A program made the position numbers and the translations under genes. Below, one piece after another: positions 8,843 to 17,813 of a DNA stretch of 64,000 nucleotides. The stretch is from assembly GCF_022271435.1 (NCBI RefSeq), contig NZ_JAFIQY010000002.1, positions 1 through 64,000 of the forward strand, read 5' to 3'. The DNA comes from Streptomyces monomycini (GTDB lineage: Bacteria; Actinomycetota; Actinomycetes; Streptomycetales; Streptomycetaceae). How positions within the stretch are numbered: the first letter of the stretch is position 1; every line of letters begins with the position of its first letter. The notes under the pieces are model-generated. The model saw nothing but the letters and a program-made list of their open reading frames with translations. It was not told where the DNA came from and ran no database searches.

Positions 8843-8860
8843 CTTGAGAGTTCAAGAACT
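8843..8860. promoter_or_regulatory. AT-rich palindromic site upstream of the isonitrile genes
   Basis: Two interlocking symmetric motifs sit in a local A+T-rich patch: CTTGA-GAGT-TCAAG (8843-8856) and AGTTC-AA-GAACT (8849-8860). They lie 63-80 bp upstream of the oxygenase ATG, a usual place for an operator or -35/-10 region of the leftward promoter. The binding protein is unknown. Confidence 0.4.
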
Positions 8861-8935
8861 TTCCACGTCGTGGCCGACATCGCGCTGCCACCCATGACTT
8901 TTCCGCCACCGCCGCGCGCGCGAAAGGCACTTCGC

Positions 8936-8969
8936 GTGGCCTGAACCGGCCGTGGCCCGTTCGGGCCCG
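8936..8969. promoter_or_regulatory. Candidate cluster operator, copy 1
   Basis: An inverted repeat with arms GGCCTGAA and TTCGGGCC (7 of 8 paired) separated by 14 bp (CCGGCCGTGGCCCG). The 34-bp block matches the one at 17814-17847 at 27 positions, including 22 of the 25 positions from 8943 to 8967. It lies between the isonitrile operon and the aminotransferase-glycosyltransferase pair, so it could control either direction. The natural candidate binder is the LuxR-type regulator of the cluster. Confidence 0.55.
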
Positions 8970-9049
8970 CGTCCCCCGCTTCTGCACCCTCCCGGCCCGC
9001 ACGAGACTCGCCGTCGAGGAACGCCCCTTCGAGGATGCGAGGACCCGGC

Positions 9050-10186
9050 ATGATCGACCTCTTCCAGCCACAGGCCGGCGACGGCGAACTGGCCGCCGTC
9101 GCCGCCGTGTTCACCGACCGCTGGCTCGGCCACGGACCGCGCAGCACGGCGTTCGAGGCGGCCTTCGCCCACCACATCGGCGCCCGTCCCGAGCACGTGC
9201 TGTTCGTCAACTCGGGTACCGCGGGCCTGTTCCTCGCCGCCGAACTGCTGGATCTCGCGCCCGGCGACGAGGTGGTGCTGCCCTCGCCCAGCTTCGTGGC
9301 CGCCGCCAACGCCGTCGTACGGGCCGGTGGCCGCCCGGTCTTCTGCGACGTGGACTCCCGCACCCTCAACCCGTCCGCCGAGGACGTCGAGGCCGCCGTC
9401 ACCTCCCGCACGAAAGCGGTCGTGGTGCTGCACTACGGCGGCTACCCCGGGGACATCGCGCGCATCGCGGACCGCTGCCGTACGGCGGGGCTCACCCTGG
9501 TCGAGGACTGCGCCTGCTCGGTGGCCTCGCGCGTCGGCGGGCGGGCCGCCGGCACCTTCGGCGATCTGGCGATGTGGAGCTTCGACGCGGCCAAGGTGAT
9601 GACCACCGGCGACGGCGGGATGCTGCACGTGCGCGACGCCGGACTCGCCGTCCGCGCACGGCGGCTGGCGTACCACGGTCTGGTCCGGCCGACCGGCCTC
9701 GGCTCCGCGCAGGTCTCGGGCCGCTGGTGGGAGCTGGACGTCCCGGAGCCCGGCCGCAGGGAGATCGGCAACGACCTCACCGCGGCCATCGGGGCCGTAC
9801 AGCTGGCCCGGCTGCCCGCGTTCATCGCCCGCCGCAAGGAGATCGTCGGCCTGTACGACCAGGAGCTGGCCGGGTTCGACGCGGTGCGGGTGCCGCCCGG
9901 GCTGCCCGCCGGGCACACGTCCTCGTACTTCCTCTACTGGGTGCAGATGGCCGCCCGCCTGCGCGACCAGGTGGCGTCCGCGCTGTTCCGCGACGGCATC
10001 TACACGACCTTCCGCTACGCGCCGCTGCACAAGGTCCCCGCCTACGGGGCCGACGGCCCGGACCTGCCCGGCGCGGAACAGGCCGCCGCGGAAACCCTGT
10101 GCCTGCCGCTGCATCCGGGGCTCGCCGACGCCGACGTCCGCACGGTGGCTGCCGCGCTGCGCAAGGCCGTCGAGTCGGCGCACTGA
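9050..10186 (+). CDS. DegT/DnrJ/EryC1 aminotransferase, SpnR-like 4-ketosugar aminotransferase
   Basis: A 378-residue sugar aminotransferase (fold-type I PLP enzyme). The PLP lysine is Lys182 in SFDAAKVMTTGDGGM, and FVNSGTAGLFLAAELLDLAP and LVEDCACSVAS are cofactor-pocket segments. Overall it resembles SpnR of spinosyn forosamine synthesis, which aminates C-4 of a TDP-4-keto-deoxyhexose, more than 3-aminotransferases. GAGGA at 9039-9043 supports the ATG at 9050 over the one at 9035, which has its purine run too close. It is followed 40 bp later by the glycosyltransferase. Because the cluster lacks a 4-ketoreductase, C-4 transamination is probably the last sugar-modifying step (inference). Confidence 0.86.
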   Translation: MIDLFQPQAGDGELAAVAAVFTDRWLGHGPRSTAFEAAFAHHIGARPEHVLFVNSGTAGLFLAAELLDLAPGDEVVLPSPSFVAAANAVVRAGGRPVFCDVDSRTLNPSAEDVEAAVTSRTKAVVVLHYGGYPGDIARIADRCRTAGLTLVEDCACSVASRVGGRAAGTFGDLAMWSFDAAKVMTTGDGGMLHVRDAGLAVRARRLAYHGLVRPTGLGSAQVSGRWWELDVPEPGRREIGNDLTAAIGAVQLARLPAFIARRKEIVGLYDQELAGFDAVRVPPGLPAGHTSSYFLYWVQMAARLRDQVASALFRDGIYTTFRYAPLHKVPAYGADGPDLPGAEQAAAETLCLPLHPGLADADVRTVAAALRKAVESAH

Positions 10187-10226
10187 CCACGCCATCCGTC
10201 CGGCCCGAACGAGGGAGAACCGCATC

Positions 10227-11414
10227 ATGCGCGTCCTGGTGACCACGTCCCACGGAGCGGGGCACGTCTTCCCGCCCATCGCGCTGGCGCACGCGCTGCG
10301 CGCAGCGGGGCACGACGTCCTGTTCGCCACCCCCGGCGCCTCCGGCGCGCTCGTGGCGCGCGCCGGGCTGCACGCCTTCGACTCCGCGCCCGGCGCCGAC
10401 ACCGAGGAGATCTTCGGGCGGCTGCTGGCCGAGCGGCGGATGACCTTCGACCGCTTCCGTACGGACTCGCCCGAGGCCGTCACGCTGGCGGCCGAACTCT
10501 TCGCCCGGACCTCCGAGGCCACCGTGGACCGGACGGTCGAGGTGGCCCGGTCCTGGCGGCCCGACCTCGTCCTGCACACCGAACTCCAGGGCGCCGGACC
10601 GCTGGTGGCCGCCGTGCTCGGGGTGCCGGCGGTCGAGCACACCATCAGCTGCCACCACTTCCGGCAGATCAGCGACCGGTTCGGGCCGTGGCTGGCCGCC
10701 GCGTACCGCCGCCACGGCCTGGCCGGACGGCCCCCGATCGCCGCGACGGTCGACACCCGCCCGCCCAGCATCGCCACGTACGACCTGGGCGGCTGGCCCA
10801 TGCGGGCCCTCCCCTACACCACCGGCGCGGTACTGCCGCCCTGGCTGCTGGAACGCCCGCCCCGCCCGCGCGTCGCGGTCACCCTCGGAACCCTGCGCCC
10901 GCAGCTGAACGGCGTCGGCGAGCTGCGGGCGGTGGTCCAAGCGGCGGGAGCGGTGGACGCCGAGTTCGTCCTGGCGCTCGGCGACGCCGACCCCGCCGCG
11001 CTGGGCGCACTGCCCGCCAACGTACGGGCCGAAGGCTGGCTGCCGCTGACCGCGCTGCTGGAGACCTGCACCGCGATGATCCACCACGGCGGCAACGGCA
11101 CCACCCTGGCCGGGCTCGGTGCGGGCGTCCGCCATCTGGTGCTGCCGGGCGGCGCGGACGACTTCGAGGTGGCGCGGATTCTGCGCGCTCGGGGCGCCGC
11201 CCTGGTCAGCACCCCGGACGCGGTGGACGCCGCGCTGCTGCGCCGCCTGCTCGCGGACGGCGAGATGCTGGCCGTGGCAGCCGAGATCCGCGCCGAGACG
11301 GCAGCCCTGCCCGCCCCCGCCGCCCTCGTGCCGCGGCTGGAGAAGCTGGCGGGACCGGGGCGCGCCACCGCCCCGCCGCGAGATGACACTCGGCGAATCC
11401 ACTCCGAGCCTTGA
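10227..11414 (+). CDS. GT1-family (macrolide/UGT type) glycosyltransferase
   Basis: A 395-residue GT-B glycosyltransferase. The N-terminus MRVLVTTSHGAGHVFPPIAL is the usual acceptor-domain start, and IHHGGNGTTLAGLGAGVRHL is the C-terminal donor-binding signature of the UGT/MGT family. The related enzymes of antibiotic pathways transfer TDP-deoxysugars to phenols or alcohols. GAGGGAG at 10211-10217 supports the ATG. In this cluster it most likely joins the branched aminodeoxysugar to the hydroxyl of the aryl isonitrile, as in rhabduscin formation. No lipoprotein or export signal is seen. It converges on the sugar operon. Confidence 0.9.
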   Translation: MRVLVTTSHGAGHVFPPIALAHALRAAGHDVLFATPGASGALVARAGLHAFDSAPGADTEEIFGRLLAERRMTFDRFRTDSPEAVTLAAELFARTSEATVDRTVEVARSWRPDLVLHTELQGAGPLVAAVLGVPAVEHTISCHHFRQISDRFGPWLAAAYRRHGLAGRPPIAATVDTRPPSIATYDLGGWPMRALPYTTGAVLPPWLLERPPRPRVAVTLGTLRPQLNGVGELRAVVQAAGAVDAEFVLALGDADPAALGALPANVRAEGWLPLTALLETCTAMIHHGGNGTTLAGLGAGVRHLVLPGGADDFEVARILRARGAALVSTPDAVDAALLRRLLADGEMLAVAAEIRAETAALPAPAALVPRLEKLAGPGRATAPPRDDTRRIHSEP

Positions 11415-11474
11415 CGGTCGCCCTTGTTCACGAGACAGCGGTCAAGAATGCGTGAGCAAGGAAGACTTGACTCC

Positions 11475-11534
11475 ATGACTGATCCGATAGCAGCCGCTCT
11501 GGCTGTGACTTCTCAGGAAGACCTGGTCAACTAA
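11475..11534 (+). CDS. Possible 19-residue micro-ORF
   Basis: MTDPIAAALAVTSQEDLVN followed by TAA, with AAGGAAG at 11458-11464. The surrounding 11415-11640 interval has lower G+C than its neighbours and no larger reading frame, so this may be the leftover 5' end of a decayed gene rather than an expressed peptide. Function unknown. Confidence 0.18.
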   Translation: MTDPIAAALAVTSQEDLVN

Positions 11535-11633
11535 TTGGCACGACGAGCAGTTGACTTCGTGCCGCCCCATCTGGATCACGCGATACACGTCGCAGGGCCC
11601 CATGCGATATCGACAGCCCTTGCGCGCATTGCG

Positions 11634-11840
11634 TCACGGCCCGGAATTCTCCGGTTGCCGCTGTGCGCGCTCCGGGCCGCGCCCCATGCGAACTGCCGCC
11701 ACCAGAGCCATCACGACACCGGCACCGCAGGCGGCGCCCCGTACGAATCCGGAGGGGAGCACGAAACTCGATACGAGCAGCACGAGGCCGACGGTCAGCA
11801 GACCGACCGAAGTGTTGAGTTTCGAAGATTCCCTGTACAT
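11634..11840 (-). CDS. Small hypothetical membrane protein
   Basis: A 68-residue protein with two hydrophobic stretches (GLLTVGLVLLVSSFVLP and ACGAGVVMALVAAVRM) separated by a short polar loop, with polar ends. Codon use at third positions is Streptomyces-like, which favours a real gene. No clear ribosome site precedes the ATG. It sits between the convergent glycosyltransferase and methyltransferase genes and need not belong to the biosynthetic pathway. Confidence 0.55.
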   Translation of the reverse strand: MYRESSKLNTSVGLLTVGLVLLVSSFVLPSGFVRGAACGAGVVMALVAAVRMGRGPERAQRQPENSGP

Positions 11841-11930
11841 GCCATCAGTGTAAAGGAGAGGAAAAGCACCCTCGTCGACGGAGATTCGGGGCGCCTGGAC
11901 ACCGGAAACACTCCATGCGGGCCCACGGCC

Positions 11931-13151
11931 TCACACCACGCGCACCCCGGGGACGTACAGGATCCAGCGCCCGCCCGCCGCCCGGAACGCCCGCTCCCTG
12001 GCCATGATCTCCGCCGCGTGGTTCCACGCGAACAGCAGCGCGTAGTCCGGGTAGGGCGCGGCGAAGGCGTCGGGCGGGCGGACCGGGATGCGGGCGCCGG
12101 GGGTCAGCCTGCCCTGTTTGGCCGGGGTGGAGTCGCAGATGTAGGGGATCAGATGCGGGCCGAGGCCGCAGTAGGTGGTCACCGTGCAGCTCTTGGCCGT
12201 GGCCGCGTATCCGGCGACGGTGCGGCCCGCGGCGTGCAGTTCTTCGAGGAGGGCCACCAGGTCTTCGCGTACGCCGTCCACCCGGCCCGCGAAGGCGGCG
12301 AGCACCGCCGGGTCCGTCAGCCCCCGGCCCGCCTCCTCCGCCAGGAGTTCCGCGACGGCCGGGGAGGGCGGGCGGCGGCCGGCGCGGGCGAGGGTGTAGC
12401 GGAGCTGGCCGCCGTGCACCGGCAGCCGTTCGATGCCGACGAGCCGGAAGCCGAACCGTTCGGCCAGGGCGCGTACGGAGGTCGCGGTGAAGTAGTACCG
12501 GTGCTCGTCGTAGAACTGGTCGAAGGCGGTGCGCCCGACGATCTCGCCGAAGTACGGGTCCTCGAAGACGAACACGCCGCCCGGGGCGAGGAGTTCGTCC
12601 AGCCCCGCGAAGAGTCCGGGCAGGTCGGCGATGTCGCAGACGGTGTTGGCCGCGTACACGATCTGGGCGGGGCCTTCGGCGGCGACGGCCTCACGGGCCG
12701 AAGCGGCGGTGAGGAAGGCGCGGTGCACCCGTATGCCGCCGTGCCCGGTGTATCCGGACGGCTCGAAGGCGAGGGTGCGCACCCCGGCGTCCGCCAGGCA
12801 CCGCAGCACGACACCGTCCGTGCAGCCGACCTCGACGGCGAAGGGGGTGTGCGTTCCTGACAGTTCGGTGCGCAGCAGGTGCCGTCCGGTCGCGCGGAAG
12901 TGCTCGCGCATCACCGTCGAGCCGGACGAGTGGTACGGATAGCCCGGGTACGGGCGGTACCCGTGCGGGATGTCGTCGGTGAGCTGGACGAGAGCGCAGC
13001 GCTCGCAGCGCCCGACGGCGAGGCGGTAGCGGAACGCGTCGCACGCGGCACCCGGGGCCTCGGCGGGTGCCGGGAAGGCCGAGGACAGGGGGTGGTGGCC
13101 GAGGTCGAGGAAGGTGTGCAGCGGTGTTCCGCAGATCCGGCACGTCGGCAC
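11931..13151 (-). CDS. TDP-deoxysugar C-3 methyltransferase (TylC3/EvaC/TcaB9 type)
   Basis: A 406-residue SAM-dependent C-methyltransferase. The N-terminal zinc site is C4-x2-C7 with C49-x2-C52, SAM motif I is AVEVGCTDG (about 105-113), YDEH at 214-217 carries the Tyr/His pair proposed as catalytic in TcaB9, and GYAATAKSCTVTTYCGLGP is the conserved C-terminal domain signature. The family adds a methyl branch at C-3 of TDP-3-amino (or 3-keto)-4-ketohexoses. The GTG at 13151 begins 2 bp after the 2,3-dehydratase stop, making this the last gene of the sugar operon. A branched C-3 amino sugar is therefore predicted. Confidence 0.87.
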   Translation of the reverse strand: MPTCRICGTPLHTFLDLGHHPLSSAFPAPAEAPGAACDAFRYRLAVGRCERCALVQLTDDIPHGYRPYPGYPYHSSGSTVMREHFRATGRHLLRTELSGTHTPFAVEVGCTDGVVLRCLADAGVRTLAFEPSGYTGHGGIRVHRAFLTAASAREAVAAEGPAQIVYAANTVCDIADLPGLFAGLDELLAPGGVFVFEDPYFGEIVGRTAFDQFYDEHRYYFTATSVRALAERFGFRLVGIERLPVHGGQLRYTLARAGRRPPSPAVAELLAEEAGRGLTDPAVLAAFAGRVDGVREDLVALLEELHAAGRTVAGYAATAKSCTVTTYCGLGPHLIPYICDSTPAKQGRLTPGARIPVRPPDAFAAPYPDYALLFAWNHAAEIMARERAFRAAGGRWILYVPGVRVV

Positions 13152-13153
13152 GG

Positions 13154-14626
13154 TCAGCGCTCCAGGGTCGGGTTCGGGCCGGTCAGGCTGCGCAGGCAGG
13201 TCAGCAGGGTGCGGGCCTGGACGGTGACGTAGTGGCTGTGCCGCAGCAGGGCGGAGAGCTGGTGCGCGGTCATCCACCGGTGGGTTCCGGCGTCCTCGTA
13301 CGGTCCGGGCCCGTCCACCGCCACGATCAGGTAGCGGTTGAGCGCGTGGTGGAAGCGGCCGCCCTCCTCCGACAGGAGGGCGTCGAAGAGCACCCGCTCC
13401 GGCGGCGCGGCCAGGACCTCGTCGAGGAAGGGCGGGCGCGCCCCGGGCGGCAGCACGTCGTAGTTCTCCGGTGTGCAGCACACCGTCGCGGTCAGCTCGG
13501 CCTCGTCCACGCTGCCCGGCTCGGCGGCGGCGTGCACCAGGACGTGCGGCACGCCGTCGACGCGGGTGAGGAGGAAGGCGATGAGACCGGTCCCGTGCGG
13601 GCGCAGCATGGGCTGCGTCCAGCGCCGCACCTCCCGGCCGCCCGCCCGTACCTCGACCGCGATGACGTCGAAGAAGCGGCCGGTGTCGTGGCTGACGGCG
13701 TGTTCGGTGCGGTGCCAGCCGGGCAGACCGCCCAGCGGTACGGGCCGGGTGCGCAACCCGGCGCGGCTGCGTACGCCGGTGAGCCAGTGCAGGATCTCCC
13801 TCCCGGGGTGCAGCGCGCGGCCCGCGGTCCCCGGCGGCGGGGGCAGGCAGGCGAGCACGCTCCTGGCGTCCATGTTGACCACGTCACCGGCCCCGAGCAG
13901 GGCGTGGATGCGGGGCAGCGTCATCCACCGGTACCCCGGCAGCACCTCGACGTCCTCCGTCGTGCGCACGATCATGTTGCGGTTGCGCTTGCGGTAGAAC
14001 CAGGCGCCCTGTTCCGACTGGCGTACGTCCGCCACCAGCCGGCGGGGCGACGGATCGCGGAAGTGGCGCAGGTAGGGCACCGTCCGGCCGCCGTGCGCCC
14101 GGGTGAAGTTGGAGCGGGTGGCCTGCACGGTCGGCGCGAGCTGGAGGCCGCCCGCGTTGCCCGGCTCGGGCTTGGCCTGCACGAGGAAGTGCGCCCGGCC
14201 ACCGAAGTCCTTGGCCAGCAGGCCCAGGATGCCCGTCTCGGGCTGGTCGAGGATGGGCTGCGCCCAGTGCGGTACCGGGCCTTCGGGTGCCGACACGTCC
14301 AGTCCCCGGACGGTGAAGAACGCGCCCCGGTCGTGGACGAGATCGCCGGTGCGGGCGGCGGTGTGCCAGCCCTCCAGGGCGTCCAGCGGGATGCGCCGGG
14401 TACGGGTGTACCTGCGCTCGCCGGCCTCGGCGAACCAGCGGCCGAGCGGGCCGGACACCAGGGGCGAGGTCGTCTCGGACGAGGACGTCTCGGACGAGGA
14501 CGTCTCAGGCGCGGCCGTCTCAGGCGCGGCCGTCTCAGGCGCGGCCGTCTCAGGCGCGGCCGTCTCAGGCGCGGCCGTCACGGGCGCGGCCGTCACGGGC
14601 CCGGTCGCCATCGGCGCCGCCGTCAC
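13154..14626 (-). CDS. TDP-4-keto-6-deoxyglucose 2,3-dehydratase (TylX3/EvaA type)
   Basis: A 490-residue member of the NDP-hexose 2,3-dehydratase family, which is made of two homologous halves. Here the repeat is visible as [22 protein letters not shown] in the first half and the matching [21 protein letters not shown] in the second. The reaction removes the C-2 hydroxyl, giving a 2-deoxy-3,4-diketo sugar. Residues about 8-52 are a pentapeptide run (mostly ETAAP, then ETSSS) encoded by a 15-bp tandem repeat and are absent from typical homologues. The GTG at 14626 overlaps the preceding stop (GTGA). ATG at 14611 is a possible internal start. Confidence 0.88.
   Translation of the reverse strand: MTAAPMATGPVTAAPVTAAPETAAPETAAPETAAPETAAPETSSSETSSSETTSPLVSGPLGRWFAEAGERRYTRTRRIPLDALEGWHTAARTGDLVHDRGAFFTVRGLDVSAPEGPVPHWAQPILDQPETGILGLLAKDFGGRAHFLVQAKPEPGNAGGLQLAPTVQATRSNFTRAHGGRTVPYLRHFRDPSPRRLVADVRQSEQGAWFYRKRNRNMIVRTTEDVEVLPGYRWMTLPRIHALLGAGDVVNMDARSVLACLPPPPGTAGRALHPGREILHWLTGVRSRAGLRTRPVPLGGLPGWHRTEHAVSHDTGRFFDVIAVEVRAGGREVRRWTQPMLRPHGTGLIAFLLTRVDGVPHVLVHAAAEPGSVDEAELTATVCCTPENYDVLPPGARPPFLDEVLAAPPERVLFDALLSEEGGRFHHALNRYLIVAVDGPGPYEDAGTHRWMTAHQLSALLRHSHYVTVQARTLLTCLRSLTGPNPTLER
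14471..14605. repeat. 15-bp tandem repeat array inside the 2,3-dehydratase gene
   Basis: Nine consecutive 15-bp units. Two are CGTCTCGGACGAGGA, five are identical CGTCTCAGGCGCGGC, and two end units begin CGTCACGGGC. Because 15 is a multiple of three, copy-number changes keep the frame and only alter the length of the N-terminal linker. Confidence 0.95.
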
Positions 14627-15735
14627 AGCTCCCCCAGCACGCCGAGCAGCGCCTCGATCACCCGGTCCTGCACACCGCGCGGCAGCGACGGGTACATCGG
14701 CAGCGAGAAGATCTCACCGGCCAGCGCCTCGGTGACGGGCAGCGATCCCCGTGGGCAGCCCAGGTGGGCGAAGCCGGTCATGGTGTGCACGGGCCACGGG
14801 TAGCTGATGTTGAGCGCGATGTCGTGACGCTCCCTGAGAGTCCGCAGGATGCGGTCCCGTTCGGGGTGGCGGACGACGTACACGTAATACACGTGCTCGT
14901 TGCCGGAGGCCGTGGCGGGCAGCACCAGAGCGCTGCCTGCCAGCGCTTCTTCGTAGCGCCCGGCCACCGCGCGCCGGCCGGCGACGTATTGGTCCAGGCG
15001 GCGCAGTTTGCGGCGCAGGATCTCGGCGTGCACCTCGTCGAGCCGGCTGTTGTGGCCGGGGGTGCGGAGGACGTAGTAGCGGTCGGCCATGCCGTAGTAG
15101 CGCAGCCGTCGCAGCGCGGCGTCGACCTGCGCGTGCCGCGTGAGGACCGCGCCGCCGTCGCCGTACGCGCCGAGGACCTTGGTCGGGTAGAAGGAGAACG
15201 CCGCCGCGTCGCCGAGGGTTCCCGCGAGGCGGCCGTGGTGGCGTGCGCCGTGCGCCTGGGCGCAGTCCTCCAGTACGGCCAGGCCGTGCGCCTCGGCGAC
15301 AGCCCGGAGGGGCGCCATGTCCACGCACTGCCCGTAGAGATGCACGGGCAGCAGCGCGCGGGTGCGGCCGGTCACGGCCGCCGCGAGCTGCCCGGTGTCC
15401 ATGAGGTACGTGTCCGGGTGCACGTCGACGAAGACGGGGACGGCGCCGGCCGCGTCGATGGCCAGTACGGTGGGCGCCGCGGTGTTGGAGACGGTCACCA
15501 CCTCGTCGCCGGGGCGGATGCCGAGCGCCTGGAGGGCGAGGGTGACGGCGTTGGTGCCGTTGTCGACGCCCACGCAGTGCCCGGTGCCGTGCCAGGCGGC
15601 GTACTCGGCCTCGAAGCCGCGCACGCTCGCGCCGAGCACGAGCTGCCCGGAGCGGAAGACCGTGTCGACGGCGTCCAGCACGTCCGCCCGTTCCTCCTCG
15701 TACTCGGCCAGGTAGTCCCACACGCGGGTGGTCAT
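14623..15735 (-). CDS. TDP-3-keto-deoxyhexose 3-aminotransferase (EvaB/DnmJ type)
   Basis: A 370-residue DegT/DnrJ/EryC1 aminotransferase beginning [20 protein letters not shown]. The PLP lysine is Lys186 in [46 protein letters not shown] and [19 protein letters not shown] are nearly the consensus of the 3-aminotransferases for daunosamine and vancosamine-type sugars. It would aminate C-3 of the product of the 2,3-dehydratase. Its start overlaps the stop of the rmlB-like gene (ATGA) and its stop overlaps the 2,3-dehydratase start. It differs clearly from the other DegT gene at 9050, implying two distinct aminations. Confidence 0.9.
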   Translation of the reverse strand: MTTRVWDYLAEYEEERADVLDAVDTVFRSGQLVLGASVRGFEAEYAAWHGTGHCVGVDNGTNAVTLALQALGIRPGDEVVTVSNTAAPTVLAIDAAGAVPVFVDVHPDTYLMDTGQLAAAVTGRTRALLPVHLYGQCVDMAPLRAVAEAHGLAVLEDCAQAHGARHHGRLAGTLGDAAAFSFYPTKVLGAYGDGGAVLTRHAQVDAALRRLRYYGMADRYYVLRTPGHNSRLDEVHAEILRRKLRRLDQYVAGRRAVAGRYEEALAGSALVLPATASGNEHVYYVYVVRHPERDRILRTLRERHDIALNISYPWPVHTMTGFAHLGCPRGSLPVTEALAGEIFSLPMYPSLPRGVQDRVIEALLGVLGEL

Positions 15736-16712
15736 CGGTGGGCCGCCTCCTTCCACCAGTCGGGGTTGTCGCGGTACCAGGCCACGGTGTCGGCCAGGCC
15801 GCGGTCGAAGCCGGTGCGCGGGCGGTGGCCCAGCTCCGCGCGGATCTTGGTCGCGTCGAGCGCGTACCGCCGGTCGTGGCCCTTGCGGTCGGGCACCCGG
15901 CGGACACTGGACCAGCCGGCGCCGCACAGCCGCAGCAGTTCGCCGGTCAGCGCGAGGTTGGTGCGGGGCGTGCCGTCGCCGACGTGGTAGATCTCGCCGG
16001 CCCGGCCGTGGTGGAGCACCCGGTGGACGGCCCGGCAGTGGTCGTCGACGTGCAGCCATTCGCGGACGTTGCCGCCGTCCCCGTACAGGGGCAGGTCGCG
16101 GCCCTCCAGGAGGTGGGTGACGAAGCGCGGGACGAGCTTCTCGGGGTGCTGGTAGGGGCCGTAGGTGTTGCAGCAGCGGGTGACGGACACGTCCAGCCCG
16201 TGGGTGTGGTGGCAGGCCAGCGCGAACAGGTCGGCGGCCGCCTTGGACGCCGCGTACGGGGACCGCGGCGCCACCGGCTGGTCCTCGGTCCACGCGCCGC
16301 GTTCGATGGAGCCGTAGACCTCGTCGGTGGAGATGTGCACCACCCGGGGGACACCGGTGCGCAGACAGGCGTCGAGGAGCGTCCGGGTGCCGAGGACGTT
16401 GGTGCGGACGAAGTCGGGCGCGGTGTCCGGGTCGAGTGAGCGGTCGACGTGCGACTCGGCCGCGAAGTGCAGTACGGCGTCGTGGCCGGGCAGCAGGGAG
16501 AGCAGCAGCGGCAGGTCGCCGATGTCGCCGCGGACGAAGTCCAGGCGGGGGTGGCGGGCGGGCAGGCTGGCGCGGTTCCCGGCGTAGGTGAGCAGGTCCA
16601 GCACGGTGACGCGGGTGTCCGCGTCACCGTGCTCCCCGAAGCCGCCGCCGAGGAGCGTCCGGACGTAGTGCGAGCCGACGAACCCGGCGCCGCCGGTGAC
16701 CAGGAGCCTCAC
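15732..16712 (-). CDS. rmlB: dTDP-glucose 4,6-dehydratase
   Basis: A 326-residue extended short-chain dehydrogenase. The NAD site [10 protein letters not shown] follows the GTG start, with [18 protein letters not shown] and the catalytic YAASK further on. These are the standard RmlB motifs. The enzyme converts TDP-glucose to TDP-4-keto-6-deoxyglucose, the branch-point substrate for the following genes. The GTG at 16712 overlaps the stop of rmlA by 4 nt (GTGA), and the next gene overlaps its stop in the same way. This is a pathway-dedicated copy; a housekeeping copy would be elsewhere. Confidence 0.93.
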   Translation of the reverse strand: MRLLVTGGAGFVGSHYVRTLLGGGFGEHGDADTRVTVLDLLTYAGNRASLPARHPRLDFVRGDIGDLPLLLSLLPGHDAVLHFAAESHVDRSLDPDTAPDFVRTNVLGTRTLLDACLRTGVPRVVHISTDEVYGSIERGAWTEDQPVAPRSPYAASKAAADLFALACHHTHGLDVSVTRCCNTYGPYQHPEKLVPRFVTHLLEGRDLPLYGDGGNVREWLHVDDHCRAVHRVLHHGRAGEIYHVGDGTPRTNLALTGELLRLCGAGWSSVRRVPDRKGHDRRYALDATKIRAELGHRPRTGFDRGLADTVAWYRDNPDWWKEAAHR

Positions 16713-17767
16713 CCGGCCACCTCGACGCGGGTGTCGTCGCCCACCAGCAGCCGGTGCCGGCCGTCGCCGGGGCCGATGCGGGCGGCGCGGCCGATCAGCG
16801 AGCCGTGCACGCCGCCGACCCGGTCGACGCGGACACCGTCGAGGGCGATGGAGTCCGCCACCCCGGCCCGGCGCAGCACGCAGTCGCGGCCGAGGGAGGT
16901 GTACGGGCCGATGCGGCTGTCCTCGACGACGCTGCCCGCGCCGACCAGCGCGGGGCCCTCGATCCGCGAGCGGGTCACCCGCGCCCCGGCCTCGACCACG
17001 ACGGGCCCGGTCAGCCGGCTCGCGGCGTCCACGGTGCCCGCCACCGCGGGCCGGACGCCCTCCAGCAGCCTGCGGTTGCAGGCGAGGACGTCCTCGACGC
17101 GGCCGGTGTCGCGCCAGTAGCCGCCGTACTCCGCCGCCCGGACCTCGGCGCCCGCGGTGATCAGGCGCTGCACGGCATCGGTGATCTCCCGTTCGCCGCG
17201 CGGCCCCGGCCCGGTCGCGGCCACCGCACGGTGCACCGCGGCGGTGAAGAAGTAGACGCCGACCAGCGCGAGGTCGCTGCGCGGCCGCTCGGGTTTCTCC
17301 GTCAGCCGCACCACCGCGCCGTCCGCGTCCAGTTCGGCGACGCCGAACCGGCGCGGGTCGGGCACCTTCTGGACCGCCAGCTGCGCGGCCGGGCGGCGGG
17401 CGGCGAATTCCGCGGCGAGCGCGCCGATCCCCTCGGGCAGCACGGTGTCGCCGAGGTACAGCACGAAATCCTCCGCGCCGAGGAATTCCCGGCCGAGGGC
17501 CACGCAGTGCGCCAGCCCCAGGGGCTGTTCCTGGCGCAGATATGTGAGCCGTACGCCGAGATCCGCACCGTCGCCGAAAGCCGCCGCGATGTGCCGGTCC
17601 CGGGCGCACAGGACGATGCCGATGTCGGTGACACCGCATTCCCGGATGTTTTCCAGGACGTGCCGCAGAACCGGCTTGCCCGCAATCGGGATCAATTGCT
17701 TGGGCATCGAGTACGTGAATGGGCGGAGCCGGGTTCCCGTTCCGCCGGACAACACCAGAGCCTTCAT
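16709..17767 (-). CDS. rmlA: Glucose-1-phosphate thymidylyltransferase (long, StrD-like form)
   Basis: A 352-residue nucleotidyltransferase starting MKALVLSGGTGTRLRPFTYS, with FVLYLGDTVL and YWRDTGRVEDVLACN. It carries a C-terminal left-handed beta-helix-like region of about 110 residues (repeats such as VVVEAGARVTRSRIEGPALV), the feature that separates antibiotic-cluster StrD-type enzymes from the ~290-residue housekeeping RmlA. It makes TDP-glucose from glucose-1-phosphate and dTTP. It is the first gene of the leftward sugar operon. A 34-bp inverted-repeat element lies 47-80 bp before its ATG. Confidence 0.92.
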   Translation of the reverse strand: MKALVLSGGTGTRLRPFTYSMPKQLIPIAGKPVLRHVLENIRECGVTDIGIVLCARDRHIAAAFGDGADLGVRLTYLRQEQPLGLAHCVALGREFLGAEDFVLYLGDTVLPEGIGALAAEFAARRPAAQLAVQKVPDPRRFGVAELDADGAVVRLTEKPERPRSDLALVGVYFFTAAVHRAVAATGPGPRGEREITDAVQRLITAGAEVRAAEYGGYWRDTGRVEDVLACNRRLLEGVRPAVAGTVDAASRLTGPVVVEAGARVTRSRIEGPALVGAGSVVEDSRIGPYTSLGRDCVLRRAGVADSIALDGVRVDRVGGVHGSLIGRAARIGPGDGRHRLLVGDDTRVEVAG

Positions 17768-17813
17768 GAAAGGGAGTGTCGGACCGGCCGCCGTACGGGA
17801 AAAGGGGCGGCCG

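Noticed and set aside
14471..14605. CRISPR-like regular repeats
   Set aside because: Units are contiguous 15-mers without spacers and lie in frame within a coding sequence.
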